A stretch of DNA of 64,000 bases from Sphingobacterium sp. xlx-96. GTDB taxonomy: Bacteria > Bacteroidota > Bacteroidia > Sphingobacteriales > Sphingobacteriaceae. The stretch covers positions 124,001 through 188,000 of the forward strand of contig NZ_WFKM01000001.1 of NCBI RefSeq assembly GCF_011007365.1. The letters are read 5' to 3'. The notes below the pieces were generated by a model. The model had not been told where the DNA came from, did not search any database, and saw nothing but the letters and a program-made list of their open reading frames with translations. Within the stretch, counting starts at the first letter, position 1, and every line of letters starts with the position of its first letter. A program made the position numbers and the translations under genes. Shown piece after piece: positions 1-8,257 of this stretch.

Positions 1-729
1 ATTACCTTTACCTGTCATCGAGAGTTGCATACCTTCGCTGACTCCTGCGGGAATATTTATTGTGATGGTTTCTTCACCACGTTCTAATCCCTCGCCTTTA
101 CAGGTGGTACATTTGGCAGTGATTTCAACACCTTCACCATTACAGGTCGGACAGGTGCTGGTCGTTTGCATCTGGCCTAAGATGGTGTTAGTAACACGTC
201 TTACTGATCCGGAACCGCCACATGTGTTACAGGTATGGAAAGAAGATTTGTCTTTAGCACCGGATCCATCACAGGTATTACATACAATCTGTTTATTAAC
301 TTTAACTTTTTTCTCGGTACCTTTTGCTACTTCTTCAAGTGTTAACTTTACTTTGATACGTAGGTTGCTCCCTTTTTGGACACGACGACCTCCTGAGCGG
401 GATCCTCCGCCAAAGAAGCTCTCGAATGGATGACCTCCGCCGAAAATATCTCCAAATTGGCTGAATATGTCATCCATATTCATGCCACCACCACCAAAGC
501 CTCCAGAATTACCGGCATGACCAAATTGGTCATAACGTGCTTTTTTCTCCTGATTGCTTAATATTTCATAGGCCTCGGCTGCCTCTTTAAAATTTTCTTC
601 TGCCTCTTTATCTCCAGGATTTTTATCCGGGTGAAATTTAATTGCTAGTTTGCGGTAAGCTGATTTTATCTCTGCTGCATCTGCTTGACGAGATACACCG
701 AGTATATCATAATAATCTCTCTTCGACAT
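1..729 (-). CDS. dnaJ: Chaperone protein DnaJ (Hsp40), C-terminus cut by window edge
   Basis: DnaJ delivers unfolded substrates to DnaK and stimulates its ATPase in the cytoplasm. The visible 243 codons begin with an ATG at 729. A J domain with the HPD motif (FHPDKNPGD) is followed by a Gly/Phe-rich linker (GGFGGGG, IFGGG) and then all four CxxCxGxG zinc-binding repeats ([32 protein letters not shown]). The C-terminal substrate-binding and dimerisation domain runs off the left edge. It lies 15 bp downstream of grpE on the same strand, so the two should be co-transcribed as the co-chaperone pair for a DnaK encoded elsewhere. Identification is secure. Only the missing C-terminus is unknown. Confidence 0.97.
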   Translation of the reverse strand, partial: MSKRDYYDILGVSRQADAAEIKSAYRKLAIKFHPDKNPGDKEAEENFKEAAEAYEILSNQEKKARYDQFGHAGNSGGFGGGGMNMDDIFSQFGDIFGGGHPFESFFGGGSRSGGRRVQKGSNLRIKVKLTLEEVAKGTEKKVKVNKQIVCNTCDGSGAKDKSSFHTCNTCGGSGSVRRVTNTILGQMQTTSTCPTCNGEGVEITAKCTTCKGEGLERGEETITINIPAGVSEGMQLSMTGKGN

Positions 730-744
730 TCCTCTTCTTATTTC

Positions 745-1329
745 TTATTGTCCTATGACCACTTTAGCAAAACGGATTACTTTATCATTCAGAAAGTATC
801 CCTTTTCTACCGTGTCTATCACTTTATTCTTAAGATCTTCTGATGGTGCAGGGATACTGGTAATAGCCTCTTGGAAGTCTGGATCGAAAGGTTGCCCTGT
901 GGTTTCCATTTCTTTAAGACCTTCGTTTTCAAGGAGCTTTCTGAATTTATTATTTACTAAATCAATACCTTGTTTTATCCCTTCGACATCTTGTGCCGTA
1001 GCCATTGCTGCAAGCGCTCTATCAAAATCATCTAACACGGGTAAAAGCTTCGAAATAACCCCTTGACCAGCTGTTTGGATCAGTTCTACACGTTCTTTAG
1101 AGGTTCGCTTTTTATAGTTGTCAAACTCGGCAAATAAGCGGGCATACTTGTCGTTAGCCTCTGCGAGTTGGTTGGTTAGCGATTCTTCAATAGATACTTC
1201 TTCAGCTTCATTTTGGGCTGTATTGTCTTGTGCTAAGTTTTCGTCTTGAATATGTTCTTGTTCGTTCATCATCACCCTAGTTTTTATTTGCTTCAATAGC
1301 TTGCGTATAATATTCAAAAATTTTGCCAT
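745..1329 (-). CDS. grpE: Nucleotide exchange factor GrpE
   Basis: GrpE releases ADP from DnaK and completes the DnaK-DnaJ cycle. The protein is 194 residues from the ATG at 1329. It has an acidic low-complexity N-terminus, a long coiled coil (about residues 50-100, including LFAEFDNYKKRTSKER) and the C-terminal beta domain ending GYFLNDKVIRFAKVVI, all typical of the family. Two in-frame ATGs at 1272 and 1269 follow a GGGTG stretch and would give the more usual MNEQE-type start, removing about 19 basic residues. The start is therefore uncertain. dnaJ follows immediately downstream. A long inverted repeat lies just upstream at 1338-1387. Confidence 0.95.
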   Translation of the reverse strand: MAKFLNIIRKLLKQIKTRVMMNEQEHIQDENLAQDNTAQNEAEEVSIEESLTNQLAEANDKYARLFAEFDNYKKRTSKERVELIQTAGQGVISKLLPVLDDFDRALAAMATAQDVEGIKQGIDLVNNKFRKLLENEGLKEMETTGQPFDPDFQEAITSIPAPSEDLKNKVIDTVEKGYFLNDKVIRFAKVVIGQ

Positions 1330-1337
1330 TATAAAAT

Positions 1338-1387
1338 ATCCGACACCTTGTCAGTATTTTGAGATAAATACGTCCAAAGTGTCGGAT
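1338..1387. promoter_or_regulatory. Inverted repeat between ftsE and grpE
   Basis: ATCCGACAC at 1338-1346 is exactly complementary to GTGTCGGAT at 1379-1387. Pairing extends three further positions with one mismatch, and the arms are 32 bases apart. It sits between the end of ftsE and the start of grpE-dnaJ on the minus strand. It could be the ftsE terminator or an operator for the heat-shock pair. It does not match the CIRCE consensus (TTAGCACTC-N9-GAGTGCTAA). Confidence 0.5.
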
Positions 1388-1410
1388 TATGTTTGTTTTT
1401 GTCAGTCTTC

Positions 1411-2091
1411 TTAAATGCTTACGTTGTCATGCATGGCACCATCTTCTGTCTTGATAATGCGCGCTGGCATGTTACGGATAATCTGGTAATCGTGGGTAGC
1501 CATCAATACGGCTGTGCCCGAGGATGCAATATCACGTAATAAAAGTACAATCTCTTCAGACGTAGCAGGATCTAAATTGCCGGTAGGCTCATCGGCAAGG
1601 ATGATCTCAGGATCATTCAATAAGGCGCGTGCAATAACTACACGTTGTTGCTCTCCACCGGATAGTTCGTGCGGCATTTTCTTTAACTTGGAACGGAGAC
1701 CTACTTTTTCCAATACATCAAGCATGCGGTTTTGGATAAGGCCTTTGTCTGTCCAGCCTGTCGCTTTTAAGGCAAATTCTAGATTTTTTTCTATCGTACG
1801 GTCATTAAGTAGATGGAAATCCTGAAATACGATGCCTAATTTTCGCCTCAAGTAAGGAACTTCTTGTTCCCGTAGTTTTTTCAGATCAAAACCTGCTACC
1901 AACCCTTCTCCATTGGAGATATAAAGATCACCATAGATAATCTTTAGTAAACTACTTTTTCCTGTACCTGACTGACCTATTAAATAAAGAAACTCTCCTT
2001 GTGCAATTTCTAAGTTGACATTGGACAACACCAGATGCTTTTGCTGGTAGATGTCTACATTTCTTAATTTGATTACTGTATTTTGTGTCAT
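1411..2091 (-). CDS. ftsE: FtsE-like ABC transporter ATP-binding protein
   Basis: This is an ABC ATPase of the FtsE class. With FtsX, FtsE controls peptidoglycan hydrolases at the division site. The 226-residue protein shows Walker A GQSGTGKSS (39-47), a Q-loop in IVFQDFHLL, signature LSGGEQQR (143-150), Walker B IILADEPTGN (163 on) and the switch His at about 200. Length and the short C-terminus fit FtsE rather than an ABC exporter. I take the ATG at 2091, because an upstream in-frame TTG at 2097 would overlap the preceding stop. The preceding small gene ends two bases upstream, so translation is probably coupled. No FtsX gene is adjacent in this window. Confidence 0.88.
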   Translation of the reverse strand: MTQNTVIKLRNVDIYQQKHLVLSNVNLEIAQGEFLYLIGQSGTGKSSLLKIIYGDLYISNGEGLVAGFDLKKLREQEVPYLRRKLGIVFQDFHLLNDRTIEKNLEFALKATGWTDKGLIQNRMLDVLEKVGLRSKLKKMPHELSGGEQQRVVIARALLNDPEIILADEPTGNLDPATSEEIVLLLRDIASSGTAVLMATHDYQIIRNMPARIIKTEDGAMHDNVSI

Positions 2092-2093
2092 TA

Positions 2094-2297
2094 TCAAAAT
2101 TCTATTTCCTTAATTTGACCAAAAGGTAGTTCATTGACAATTTTCATGATCTCTTCGGCTTTGTCACCTAGTCCGATTTTGTCAAGAGATTTGTCTGGTC
2201 TGTCCACTCTGAAATATGCCAATAAAGTAAACGAATCGTCTCGCAATTGGACATAGTCGGGGATTTTAGCGACACCTTTTACTTTAATTACATACAT
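2094..2297 (-). CDS. Conserved small protein upstream of ftsE
   Basis: This is a 67-residue cytoplasmic protein from the ATG at 2297 (MYVIKVKGVAKIPDYVQL). An upstream in-frame TTG at 2324 lies in a poly-A tract and is less likely. It contains regular beta-like segments, no transmembrane segment and no motif I recognise. Its stop (TGA, 2096-2094) is two bases before the ftsE ATG, which suggests one operon and translational coupling. The arrangement makes it likely to be a real gene. The function is unknown to me. Confidence 0.7.
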   Translation of the reverse strand: MYVIKVKGVAKIPDYVQLRDDSFTLLAYFRVDRPDKSLDKIGLGDKAEEIMKIVNELPFGQIKEIEF

Positions 2298-2333
2298 AAA
2301 AACAAAGTTAATTTTTTTTTTCAATTTAAAGAA

Positions 2334-3347
2334 TTATTGGTGTTGAGCCAAAAAATCTAAGGTGTCAATACCGTCTGCATAATCATCTAGTGCCGGATAT
2401 TGACCTTGGCCCAATTGAAAAAGGGGTGACGGAATGTCTAATTTGTGTTGGGACACAACGCATTGAATATTTTCTTGCTGTTGCTTAAGTAGCTCCTCTA
2501 ATTCTTTGATATCGTTATACTCTTCATAAAATACGACTGCAAGCGGTGACGAAAGGTTACTGTCCTCTTTCAACAATAAGAAGCCATTGTCATAATGTTT
2601 GTCTTTATTGATTAAATAGATTGACTTGTTGTAGTCGTAATTGTTGTTGTATTTAAAGTGATCTTTTATACCACTGAAGTGCTCAATTCCTTCAAAAAAT
2701 GTAGCTATGGAATAACCTTTTGGTACGTATATTTTGGATACAGATCTGCAACCCAAACCAAAATAATCGAAGATATCGTTGCCCAAAGCTGCTATTTGTT
2801 CTTGGCTCTCTTCTCCGGTAAGTATGGCTACTGAATTTCTGTTTTTACGTATAATATTCGGTTTGTGTCCGAAGTAATATTCAAAGTATCTTGCGGAGTT
2901 ATTTGAACCTGTGGCTATAACGAGATCGAAGTCGGAGAGTTTGTCTACGATAGCTATTTTTTGTGCGAATGAGGGGGATATCTGAATCAACTTGTTGACG
3001 ACATAAGGGGTTAAACCAGCATCGTCGGAAGAAGCTTTTAATTGTACGTTAAATCCCATGAGTAGACCGCATAAAATGTCGTGAAATCCTACTAGAGGCA
3101 AATTGCCAGCAAGGACAAGTCCTATTGCCTTGGATGAATCTTCGGCCTGGTAAGCACTGATCCATGTTGTTAATTTTTCTTGCGTCAGGTTGTTTCCTAT
3201 TGTATGCATTTGACGAATAACATTATCCGTCGTATACCATGCGTTTTTAGCGTATAACTGCGCTATAAAGTATCTAGTTTCTTCATCGGGATGGATCAAC
3301 CATTCTCCTAGTTTAGCAAAGGCTGCTATCCTTTCTTGTTTTGTCAA
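2334..3347 (-). CDS. Acyl-CoA reductase, LuxC-like
   Basis: This 337-residue protein belongs to the LuxC/aldehyde-dehydrogenase-related acyl-CoA reductases, which reduce acyl thioesters to aldehydes with NAD(P)H through a cysteine thioester. The likely nucleophile is Cys200 in GLGCRSVSKIYVPKG. The nucleotide-binding region carries LVLAGNLPLVGFHD (78-91) and VIATGSNNSARYFEYYFG (143-160). The start appears to be a TTG at 3347, since no in-frame ATG precedes residue 47. The gene is divergent from a dicluster ferredoxin, so the intergenic region probably serves both. The physiological substrate cannot be read from the sequence. Confidence 0.85.
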   Translation of the reverse strand: MTKQERIAAFAKLGEWLIHPDEETRYFIAQLYAKNAWYTTDNVIRQMHTIGNNLTQEKLTTWISAYQAEDSSKAIGLVLAGNLPLVGFHDILCGLLMGFNVQLKASSDDAGLTPYVVNKLIQISPSFAQKIAIVDKLSDFDLVIATGSNNSARYFEYYFGHKPNIIRKNRNSVAILTGEESQEQIAALGNDIFDYFGLGCRSVSKIYVPKGYSIATFFEGIEHFSGIKDHFKYNNNYDYNKSIYLINKDKHYDNGFLLLKEDSNLSSPLAVVFYEEYNDIKELEELLKQQQENIQCVVSQHKLDIPSPLFQLGQGQYPALDDYADGIDTLDFLAQHQ

Positions 3348-3512
3348 AATATATTATTTAGAATCGTTCTGTTCAATATTTACTTTATCTTTGTAATGTC
3401 AAATAATTGGATAAACTACTATATTTATATACTTTTTTAGTGTTAGTTATTAATCCAATATTTACCTTTGACATACAAAATTAGTTTATTTATTATAATT
3501 GTGAGGTTATAA

Positions 3513-3863
3513 ATGGCGATAAAAATTACAGATGAATGCATTAACTGTGGCGCATGTGAACCAGAGTGCCCAAATAATGCTATATATGATGCAGGTGTGC
3601 CGTGGAAATTTTCGGATGGTACAGCACTTGAAGGCTTGATTGACTTTGGTGATGGTGTTACGATAGATGCTGGTGCTTCTCAAGACGCGATTTCTGATGA
3701 AGTGTATTATATCGTATCTGATAAATGTACGGAATGTGTAGGGTTTCACGATGAGCCTCAATGTGCGGCGGTGTGTCCGGTAGATTGTTGTGTTGAAGAT
3801 GAGGATGTTGTAGAGGCAGAAGAGGAATTATTAGCTAAAAAAGCATGGTTACATGCTGAATAG
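3513..3863 (+). CDS. 4Fe-4S dicluster ferredoxin
   Basis: This 116-residue soluble ferredoxin should carry two 4Fe-4S clusters. The first cysteine set is C9-x2-C12-x2-C15-x3-C19-P. The second is the longer-spaced C72-x2-C75-x8-C84-x3-C88-P with Cys92/93, the pattern of Alvin/Allochromatium-type ferredoxins. An insert of about 45 residues ([12 protein letters not shown] region) separates the two halves. The C-terminus is strongly acidic ([14 protein letters not shown]). ATG at 3513 follows a GAGG. It is divergent from the acyl-CoA reductase, so it may supply or accept electrons in the same process, but that is inference from context. Confidence 0.93.
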   Translation: MAIKITDECINCGACEPECPNNAIYDAGVPWKFSDGTALEGLIDFGDGVTIDAGASQDAISDEVYYIVSDKCTECVGFHDEPQCAAVCPVDCCVEDEDVVEAEEELLAKKAWLHAE

Positions 3864-3890
3864 TAGACTTTAAAGAATAAGTATAATGAA

Positions 3891-3920
3891 GGGTACAGCT
3901 ATTTTGGCTGTACCTTTTTT
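3891..3920 (+). terminator. Intrinsic terminator after ferredoxin
   Basis: GGTACAGC (3892-3899) pairs with GCTGTACC (3907-3914) and is followed by six T residues. Confidence 0.9.
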
Positions 3921-3942
3921 GTTGGTTTTCTGCTGAAATATG

Positions 3943-3973
3943 TTTGGTAAACCTAGCTATTTTTATATTTTTG
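3943..3973 (+). promoter_or_regulatory. Bacteroidota-type promoter for the symporter gene
   Basis: TTTG at 3943-3946 is separated by 19 bases from TATTTTTG at 3966-3973. This matches the Bacteroidota consensus TTTG-N19-21-TAnnTTTG. The predicted leader is about 30 bases. Confidence 0.65.
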
Positions 3974-4010
3974 TTGCATTCATAAATTATGTAATCTTAA
4001 AAAAATATAG

Positions 4011-5453
4011 ATGTCAAAAAAGAATGTAGGTTTTGTAACGCTAGTTACAGTCACTATAGCAATAATTATCACCTTTTTTTACGAATTTGATTTATTTGTT
4101 ATTTCGCCTTCTGTGATGGTTGGTGTTCGCTGGGTTACAGCATCAGTGTTGACCTTAAATGCGATAGTTCGTAAGAACTTGACAACTTGGATATTGACCT
4201 GTTTAATATTAGGTGTATTTGTAGGGTTGGATTTTCCAAATCTAGCGATAGCGATGCACCCCCTGAGTCAGGGCTTTATTAAACTAGTGAAGACAATCGT
4301 GGGGCCTATATTGTTTGCTACGCTGGTGTTTGGTATAGCAGGTCACTCCGATCTCAAATCGGTGGGACGTATGGCATGGAAATCGATGTTATACTTTTTC
4401 TGTGCTACGACCTGTGCTATTTTTATTGGTCTGGCCGTAATAAATATCACCAAGGCAGGGGTCGGTGTGGATATTGAACATATGCCGCATGAGGAGCTAC
4501 CGACGACATCTGCTGTGGCGGCTGCGGATCAAAAGGTATTGGATCATATCTCAGACAATGTGCATGGGGTGTATAAGTTTAATGCATTTATTCGTGATAC
4601 TTTTCCGGAGAATATCGTGAAATCTGTTTATGAAAATAAGGTGCTACAGATTGTAATTTTCGGTGTACTATTCGGGATAGGTCTAGCTATGGTGAGTGAA
4701 AAGAAGCGGAAGCCCTTGGTGGACTTTACGGAAAGTCTGGCGGAGGCAATGTTTAAATTTACCAATCTGGTAATGCTTTTTGCGCCGATAGGTGTGGGGG
4801 CAGCTATGGCATACACAGTGGGCCATCTTGGTGTGGATATTTTGAAAAATCTCTTCATGCTGCTGATCAGTCTGTATATAGCGTTGATCGTGTTTATATT
4901 ACTTGTTTTATTCCCTATCGCGTTGTATTTGAAAGTGCCTGTCAAGCAGTTTATCAATGCGATTAAGGAGCCTGTTTCTATTGCATTTGCAACGACGAGT
5001 TCGGATGCGGCCCTGCCTAAGGCTATGGAAAATATGGAAAAATTCGGTGTTCCACGTAAAATTGTGTCTTTTGTGATCCCTACAGGATATAGCTTCAATT
5101 TGGACGGAACCTCGTTATACCTTTCGCTAGCTTCTATCTTTGTCGCACAGGCAGCTGGAATTGATTTGAGTTTTGGACAACAGCTTCTCATCGCATTCAC
5201 ATTGATGATTACTTCTAAAGGTGTGGCGGCAGTACCTCGTGCGTCGCTGATTGTATTGATCGCTACGGCAGATCAGTTTGGTCTTCCAACATTTGTCATT
5301 GCAGCTATTCTCGGTATTGACGAGTTAATGGACATGGCAAGAACCTCTGTTAATGTAATCGGAAATTGTCTTGCAACTGTCGTTGTGGCAAAATGGGAAG
5401 GCGAATTTGATGAAGAAGCTTCAAAAAAAACAAATTTTCTAGAAGTGGAATAA
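4011..5453 (+). CDS. Dicarboxylate/amino acid:cation symporter (DAACS family)
   Basis: This 480-residue inner membrane protein of the GltP/DctA family takes up C4-dicarboxylates or acidic amino acids with Na+ or H+. Family motifs are clear: TTSSDAALPKAME at about residue 327 (the serine-rich hairpin), NLDGTSLYLSLASIFVAQAAGI at about 361, and the C-terminal DELMDMARTSVNVIGN segment that lines the substrate site. The N-terminus has two extra hydrophobic segments before the usual first helix, a form seen in Bacteroidota homologues. The gene stands alone between terminators. Aspartate/glutamate versus succinate/malate cannot be decided by eye. Confidence 0.92.
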   Translation: MSKKNVGFVTLVTVTIAIIITFFYEFDLFVISPSVMVGVRWVTASVLTLNAIVRKNLTTWILTCLILGVFVGLDFPNLAIAMHPLSQGFIKLVKTIVGPILFATLVFGIAGHSDLKSVGRMAWKSMLYFFCATTCAIFIGLAVINITKAGVGVDIEHMPHEELPTTSAVAAADQKVLDHISDNVHGVYKFNAFIRDTFPENIVKSVYENKVLQIVIFGVLFGIGLAMVSEKKRKPLVDFTESLAEAMFKFTNLVMLFAPIGVGAAMAYTVGHLGVDILKNLFMLLISLYIALIVFILLVLFPIALYLKVPVKQFINAIKEPVSIAFATTSSDAALPKAMENMEKFGVPRKIVSFVIPTGYSFNLDGTSLYLSLASIFVAQAAGIDLSFGQQLLIAFTLMITSKGVAAVPRASLIVLIATADQFGLPTFVIAAILGIDELMDMARTSVNVIGNCLATVVVAKWEGEFDEEASKKTNFLEVE

Positions 5454-5470
5454 GAATAATTGAATATAAT

Positions 5471-5559
5471 ATACCCTGCTGAGGGTATCAATTTTGAAAT
5501 AATCACCCTTATGTAGCGCTTTTCTAAGAGATATTATTGCGATACATAAGGGTTTTTTT
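5471..5559 (+). terminator. Tandem hairpins after the symporter gene
   Basis: A 7-bp hairpin (ATACCCT 5471-5477 with AGGGTAT 5482-5488) is followed by a perfect 11-bp stem, ACCCTTATGTA 5505-5515 with TACATAAGGGT 5543-5553. The second stem encloses a 27-base loop and ends in a T tract (5553-5559). The second hairpin resembles an intrinsic terminator with an unusually large loop. Confidence 0.7.
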
Positions 5560-5572
5560 ATATCTTTCTCCA

Positions 5573-6892
5573 ATGAAAACTCGTGTGTGTCGTTTTATCA
5601 TCCAACTCATTGTCTTATCCGTATTTTCGTTAAGTCTTGTTCATGCACAGGATTTTTCCATTTTAGAAGAACAGTTTGCGAATTCATCTGTATTACCGAA
5701 GCATCATTTTGGATTTAGCCTTTATGATCTAGATAGTAATAAGTTTGTTTTTGGTAAGCAAGAAGATCAACACTTCATACCAGCTTCGAATACGAAAGTG
5801 TTCACGCTTTTTACTTCGTTGAAGACCATAGGCGATTCCATTCCCGGTATACAATATGTTGAACGAGGAGATTCGCTTATTTTCTGGGGGACAGGTGATC
5901 CTACGTTTTTGCATCCAAAACTGGATACTAGAAAAGTTTATGATTTCTTACGGTTTTCGGATAAAAGGTTATTTTATGTTCCGCAATACGCATCAGAACC
6001 AGCTTATAGAGAGGGCTGGTCTGTGGAGGATTATGCTTATGATTATCAACCTGAGGTGTCTACATTTCCGATATATGGCAATTTGGCCCGGTTTAAATCC
6101 AGTGGTAAAGGGGTTGTGGCAAGTCCGAAATATTTTGAAAGATTGATTGGAGTAAGTGATAAGCCAAGCAAGTATTTTGCGGTGAAGCGATCACTTCATT
6201 CGAACGAATTTGATATAACTAATCTGAATGTTCCGTCGGGTTATCGCTCCAGTAAACCCTTTATCTGGTCGGATAGCCTACTAGTAACGCTTTTGCAGGA
6301 TACCTTGCATAGGGAGGTTCAGACTTTGGTCGATTATAAAAAACCTGAGGCCGTTAAGACGTTGTATTCTGCTCCTCGTAATGTGGTCTTGCGGGAGATG
6401 ATGCTGCCTAGTGATAATTTTCTAGCGGAACATCTTACTATGGTAGCTTCGGATATTCGTTTTAAAGGCTTTTACACGGATTCGTTACGTGCTGAGGTAC
6501 AGAAAGAATATTACAGTGCATTCTTAGATAGCATCGAGCTAAGGGATGGGAGTGGATTGTCTACTTATAACCGGGTGTCACCCCGGGGTATGATTGAGGT
6601 GCTGTTACGGATTAAGGATTTGATTCCCGATGAAAACCAACGGTATCTCTTTTTTCCGGCAGGAGGCGTAGATGGCACATTAAGAAATGCCTATTCACTG
6701 GATCAAGGTGTACCTTTTGTGTGGGCTAAAACCGGGACTATACATGCTGTGCACTGCCAATCGGGGTACATCGTGACCAGAACGGGACGCCACTATGCAT
6801 TTTCTTTTCTGAATAATAATTTTATGACAGCGACTTCTACCATTCGTAAAGAGATGGTGCGTATTATGACCTTTATCCGACAGAATTATTAA
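5573..6892 (+). CDS. dacB: D-alanyl-D-alanine carboxypeptidase/endopeptidase, PBP4 (S13) family
   Basis: This is a 439-residue periplasmic peptidoglycan peptidase that trims or cleaves cross-linked stems. The signal peptide covers about residues 1-23 (ends SLVHAQ). The serine-enzyme triad is visible: SNTK with Ser72/Lys75, SDN at 280-282 and KTG at 386-388. Length fits the S13 family. The ATG at 5573 gives a proper signal peptide. An in-frame TTG at 5537 would place the start inside the upstream terminator hairpin and is rejected. The next gene starts 42 bp downstream on the same strand, but there is no functional link I can see. Confidence 0.92.
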   Translation: MKTRVCRFIIQLIVLSVFSLSLVHAQDFSILEEQFANSSVLPKHHFGFSLYDLDSNKFVFGKQEDQHFIPASNTKVFTLFTSLKTIGDSIPGIQYVERGDSLIFWGTGDPTFLHPKLDTRKVYDFLRFSDKRLFYVPQYASEPAYREGWSVEDYAYDYQPEVSTFPIYGNLARFKSSGKGVVASPKYFERLIGVSDKPSKYFAVKRSLHSNEFDITNLNVPSGYRSSKPFIWSDSLLVTLLQDTLHREVQTLVDYKKPEAVKTLYSAPRNVVLREMMLPSDNFLAEHLTMVASDIRFKGFYTDSLRAEVQKEYYSAFLDSIELRDGSGLSTYNRVSPRGMIEVLLRIKDLIPDENQRYLFFPAGGVDGTLRNAYSLDQGVPFVWAKTGTIHAVHCQSGYIVTRTGRHYAFSFLNNNFMTATSTIRKEMVRIMTFIRQNY

Positions 6893-6934
6893 TAATGTCT
6901 TAACAATTGGTATATTCGCTAATCAATTTTTAAT

Positions 6935-8257
6935 ATGCAAGATTATAAAAAGAATGATAAGAAGTTAATTCGTTCCTGGGCAATGTTTGATTGGGCCAAT
7001 TCGGCTTATAATCTTGTTATTACATCTACTATATTTCCGATTTACTATATCGCTATCACAAGCTCTAAATCGGGAGAAGATGATTGGGTTAATTTTTTTG
7101 GATTTGAGGTGATTAATACTGTTTTATCCAACTATGCATTGGCATTTGCCTATCTTACCATGGTATTGGCTCTTCCTTTTCTGTCCGCTCATGCAGACGC
7201 AAATGGACGAAAAATGCAGGTGATGAAGACTTTTACATATTTGGGGGCAATGGCATGTATGGGCTTGTTCTTTTTTAAACTGGATACGTTGGAGTTGGGC
7301 ATCATCTGTTTTACGTTGGCCGCTATGGGATATATAGGAGGTGTGGCTATTAACAACTCTTATCTTCCGGTCATCGCAACTCCCGATCAACAGGATGCGG
7401 TCAGTGCAAAGGGATTTGCCTATGGATATGTGGGCTGTGTCACTATTCAGGTGATTTGTTTTGTATTCGTCCTTAAACCGGAGTGGTTTGGCATAGTGGA
7501 TAAATCGTTTCCTGCCCGTTTGTCTTTTTTATTGGTCGGACTGTGGTGGCTTGGTTTTTCAATGATTCCTTTTCGACGACTACCTAACAATCACCCTTCG
7601 GAACATGCCTCAGGAAAGGGGCTAGTTACACGGGTACGGACAGAATTTGCAAGTGTATGGCAACAGATAACAGGGAATAAGGGAATCCGACGTTTTTTGC
7701 CTGCTTATTTTTTTAATTCTGTTGGTGTGCAGACGATAATGGTGGTGGCTACCATGTTTGGTCAAAAGGAGCTGGATCTAGCACAGGAATCGTTGATTAT
7801 TACAATTATTCTTATTCAATTGATTGCTATCGTAGGGGCTTATTTAATGTCTAATCTAGCGAAGCTTTTTGGTAATATTAAGGTATTGATGCTGGTTACT
7901 TTACTATGGGCGGGGATTTGTATGGCATCGTATTATTTAAGTAATGCGGCGCAATTTTATGGTATGGCTTGTATGGTGGGGCTTTTGATGGGAGGGATTC
8001 AATCTTTATCAAGATCGACCTATTCAAAGCTACTGCCCCAGGATATGGAGGATACGACGTCATTTTTTAGTTTCTATGATATTACTGAAAAATTGGCTAT
8101 TGTAGTGGGGTTGTTTATTTTTGGTTTTATAGAACAGGTGACGCACAATATCCGGTACTCGGCTTTGTCGTTATCAGTCTTCTTTGTGCTGGGATTTCTG
8201 TTATTAATCCGGGCATTAAAATACAATACATTTTTAAGACAAGTGTCTAATGGGTAA
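6935..8257 (+). CDS. MFS transporter, UMF1 (Atg22-like) family
   Basis: This 440-residue protein has about 12 predicted membrane helices. The start, KLIRSWAMFDWANSAYNLVITSTIFPIYY, is the hallmark of the UMF1/Atg22-like major facilitator family. GGIQSLSRSTYSKLLPQ (about 351-367) is another conserved UMF1 block. Substrates of this family are not well defined, and Atg22 in yeast exports amino acids from the vacuole. Its last 8 bp overlap the start of the following Fe-S protein gene, so the two are translationally linked, though no shared function is obvious. Confidence 0.9.
   Translation: MQDYKKNDKKLIRSWAMFDWANSAYNLVITSTIFPIYYIAITSSKSGEDDWVNFFGFEVINTVLSNYALAFAYLTMVLALPFLSAHADANGRKMQVMKTFTYLGAMACMGLFFFKLDTLELGIICFTLAAMGYIGGVAINNSYLPVIATPDQQDAVSAKGFAYGYVGCVTIQVICFVFVLKPEWFGIVDKSFPARLSFLLVGLWWLGFSMIPFRRLPNNHPSEHASGKGLVTRVRTEFASVWQQITGNKGIRRFLPAYFFNSVGVQTIMVVATMFGQKELDLAQESLIITIILIQLIAIVGAYLMSNLAKLFGNIKVLMLVTLLWAGICMASYYLSNAAQFYGMACMVGLLMGGIQSLSRSTYSKLLPQDMEDTTSFFSFYDITEKLAIVVGLFIFGFIEQVTHNIRYSALSLSVFFVLGFLLLIRALKYNTFLRQVSNG

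Noticed and set aside
62..433. 123-residue open frame on the plus strand
   Set aside because: It is antisense to dnaJ, whose J domain and zinc repeats fully explain this stretch.
4628..5200. 190-residue open frame antisense to the symporter
   Set aside because: Composition follows the complementary strand of a conserved transporter; a shadow frame.
5537..5572. Upstream TTG start for the PBP4 peptidase
   Set aside because: It would put the start inside a terminator hairpin and bury the signal peptide; ATG 5573 is preferred.
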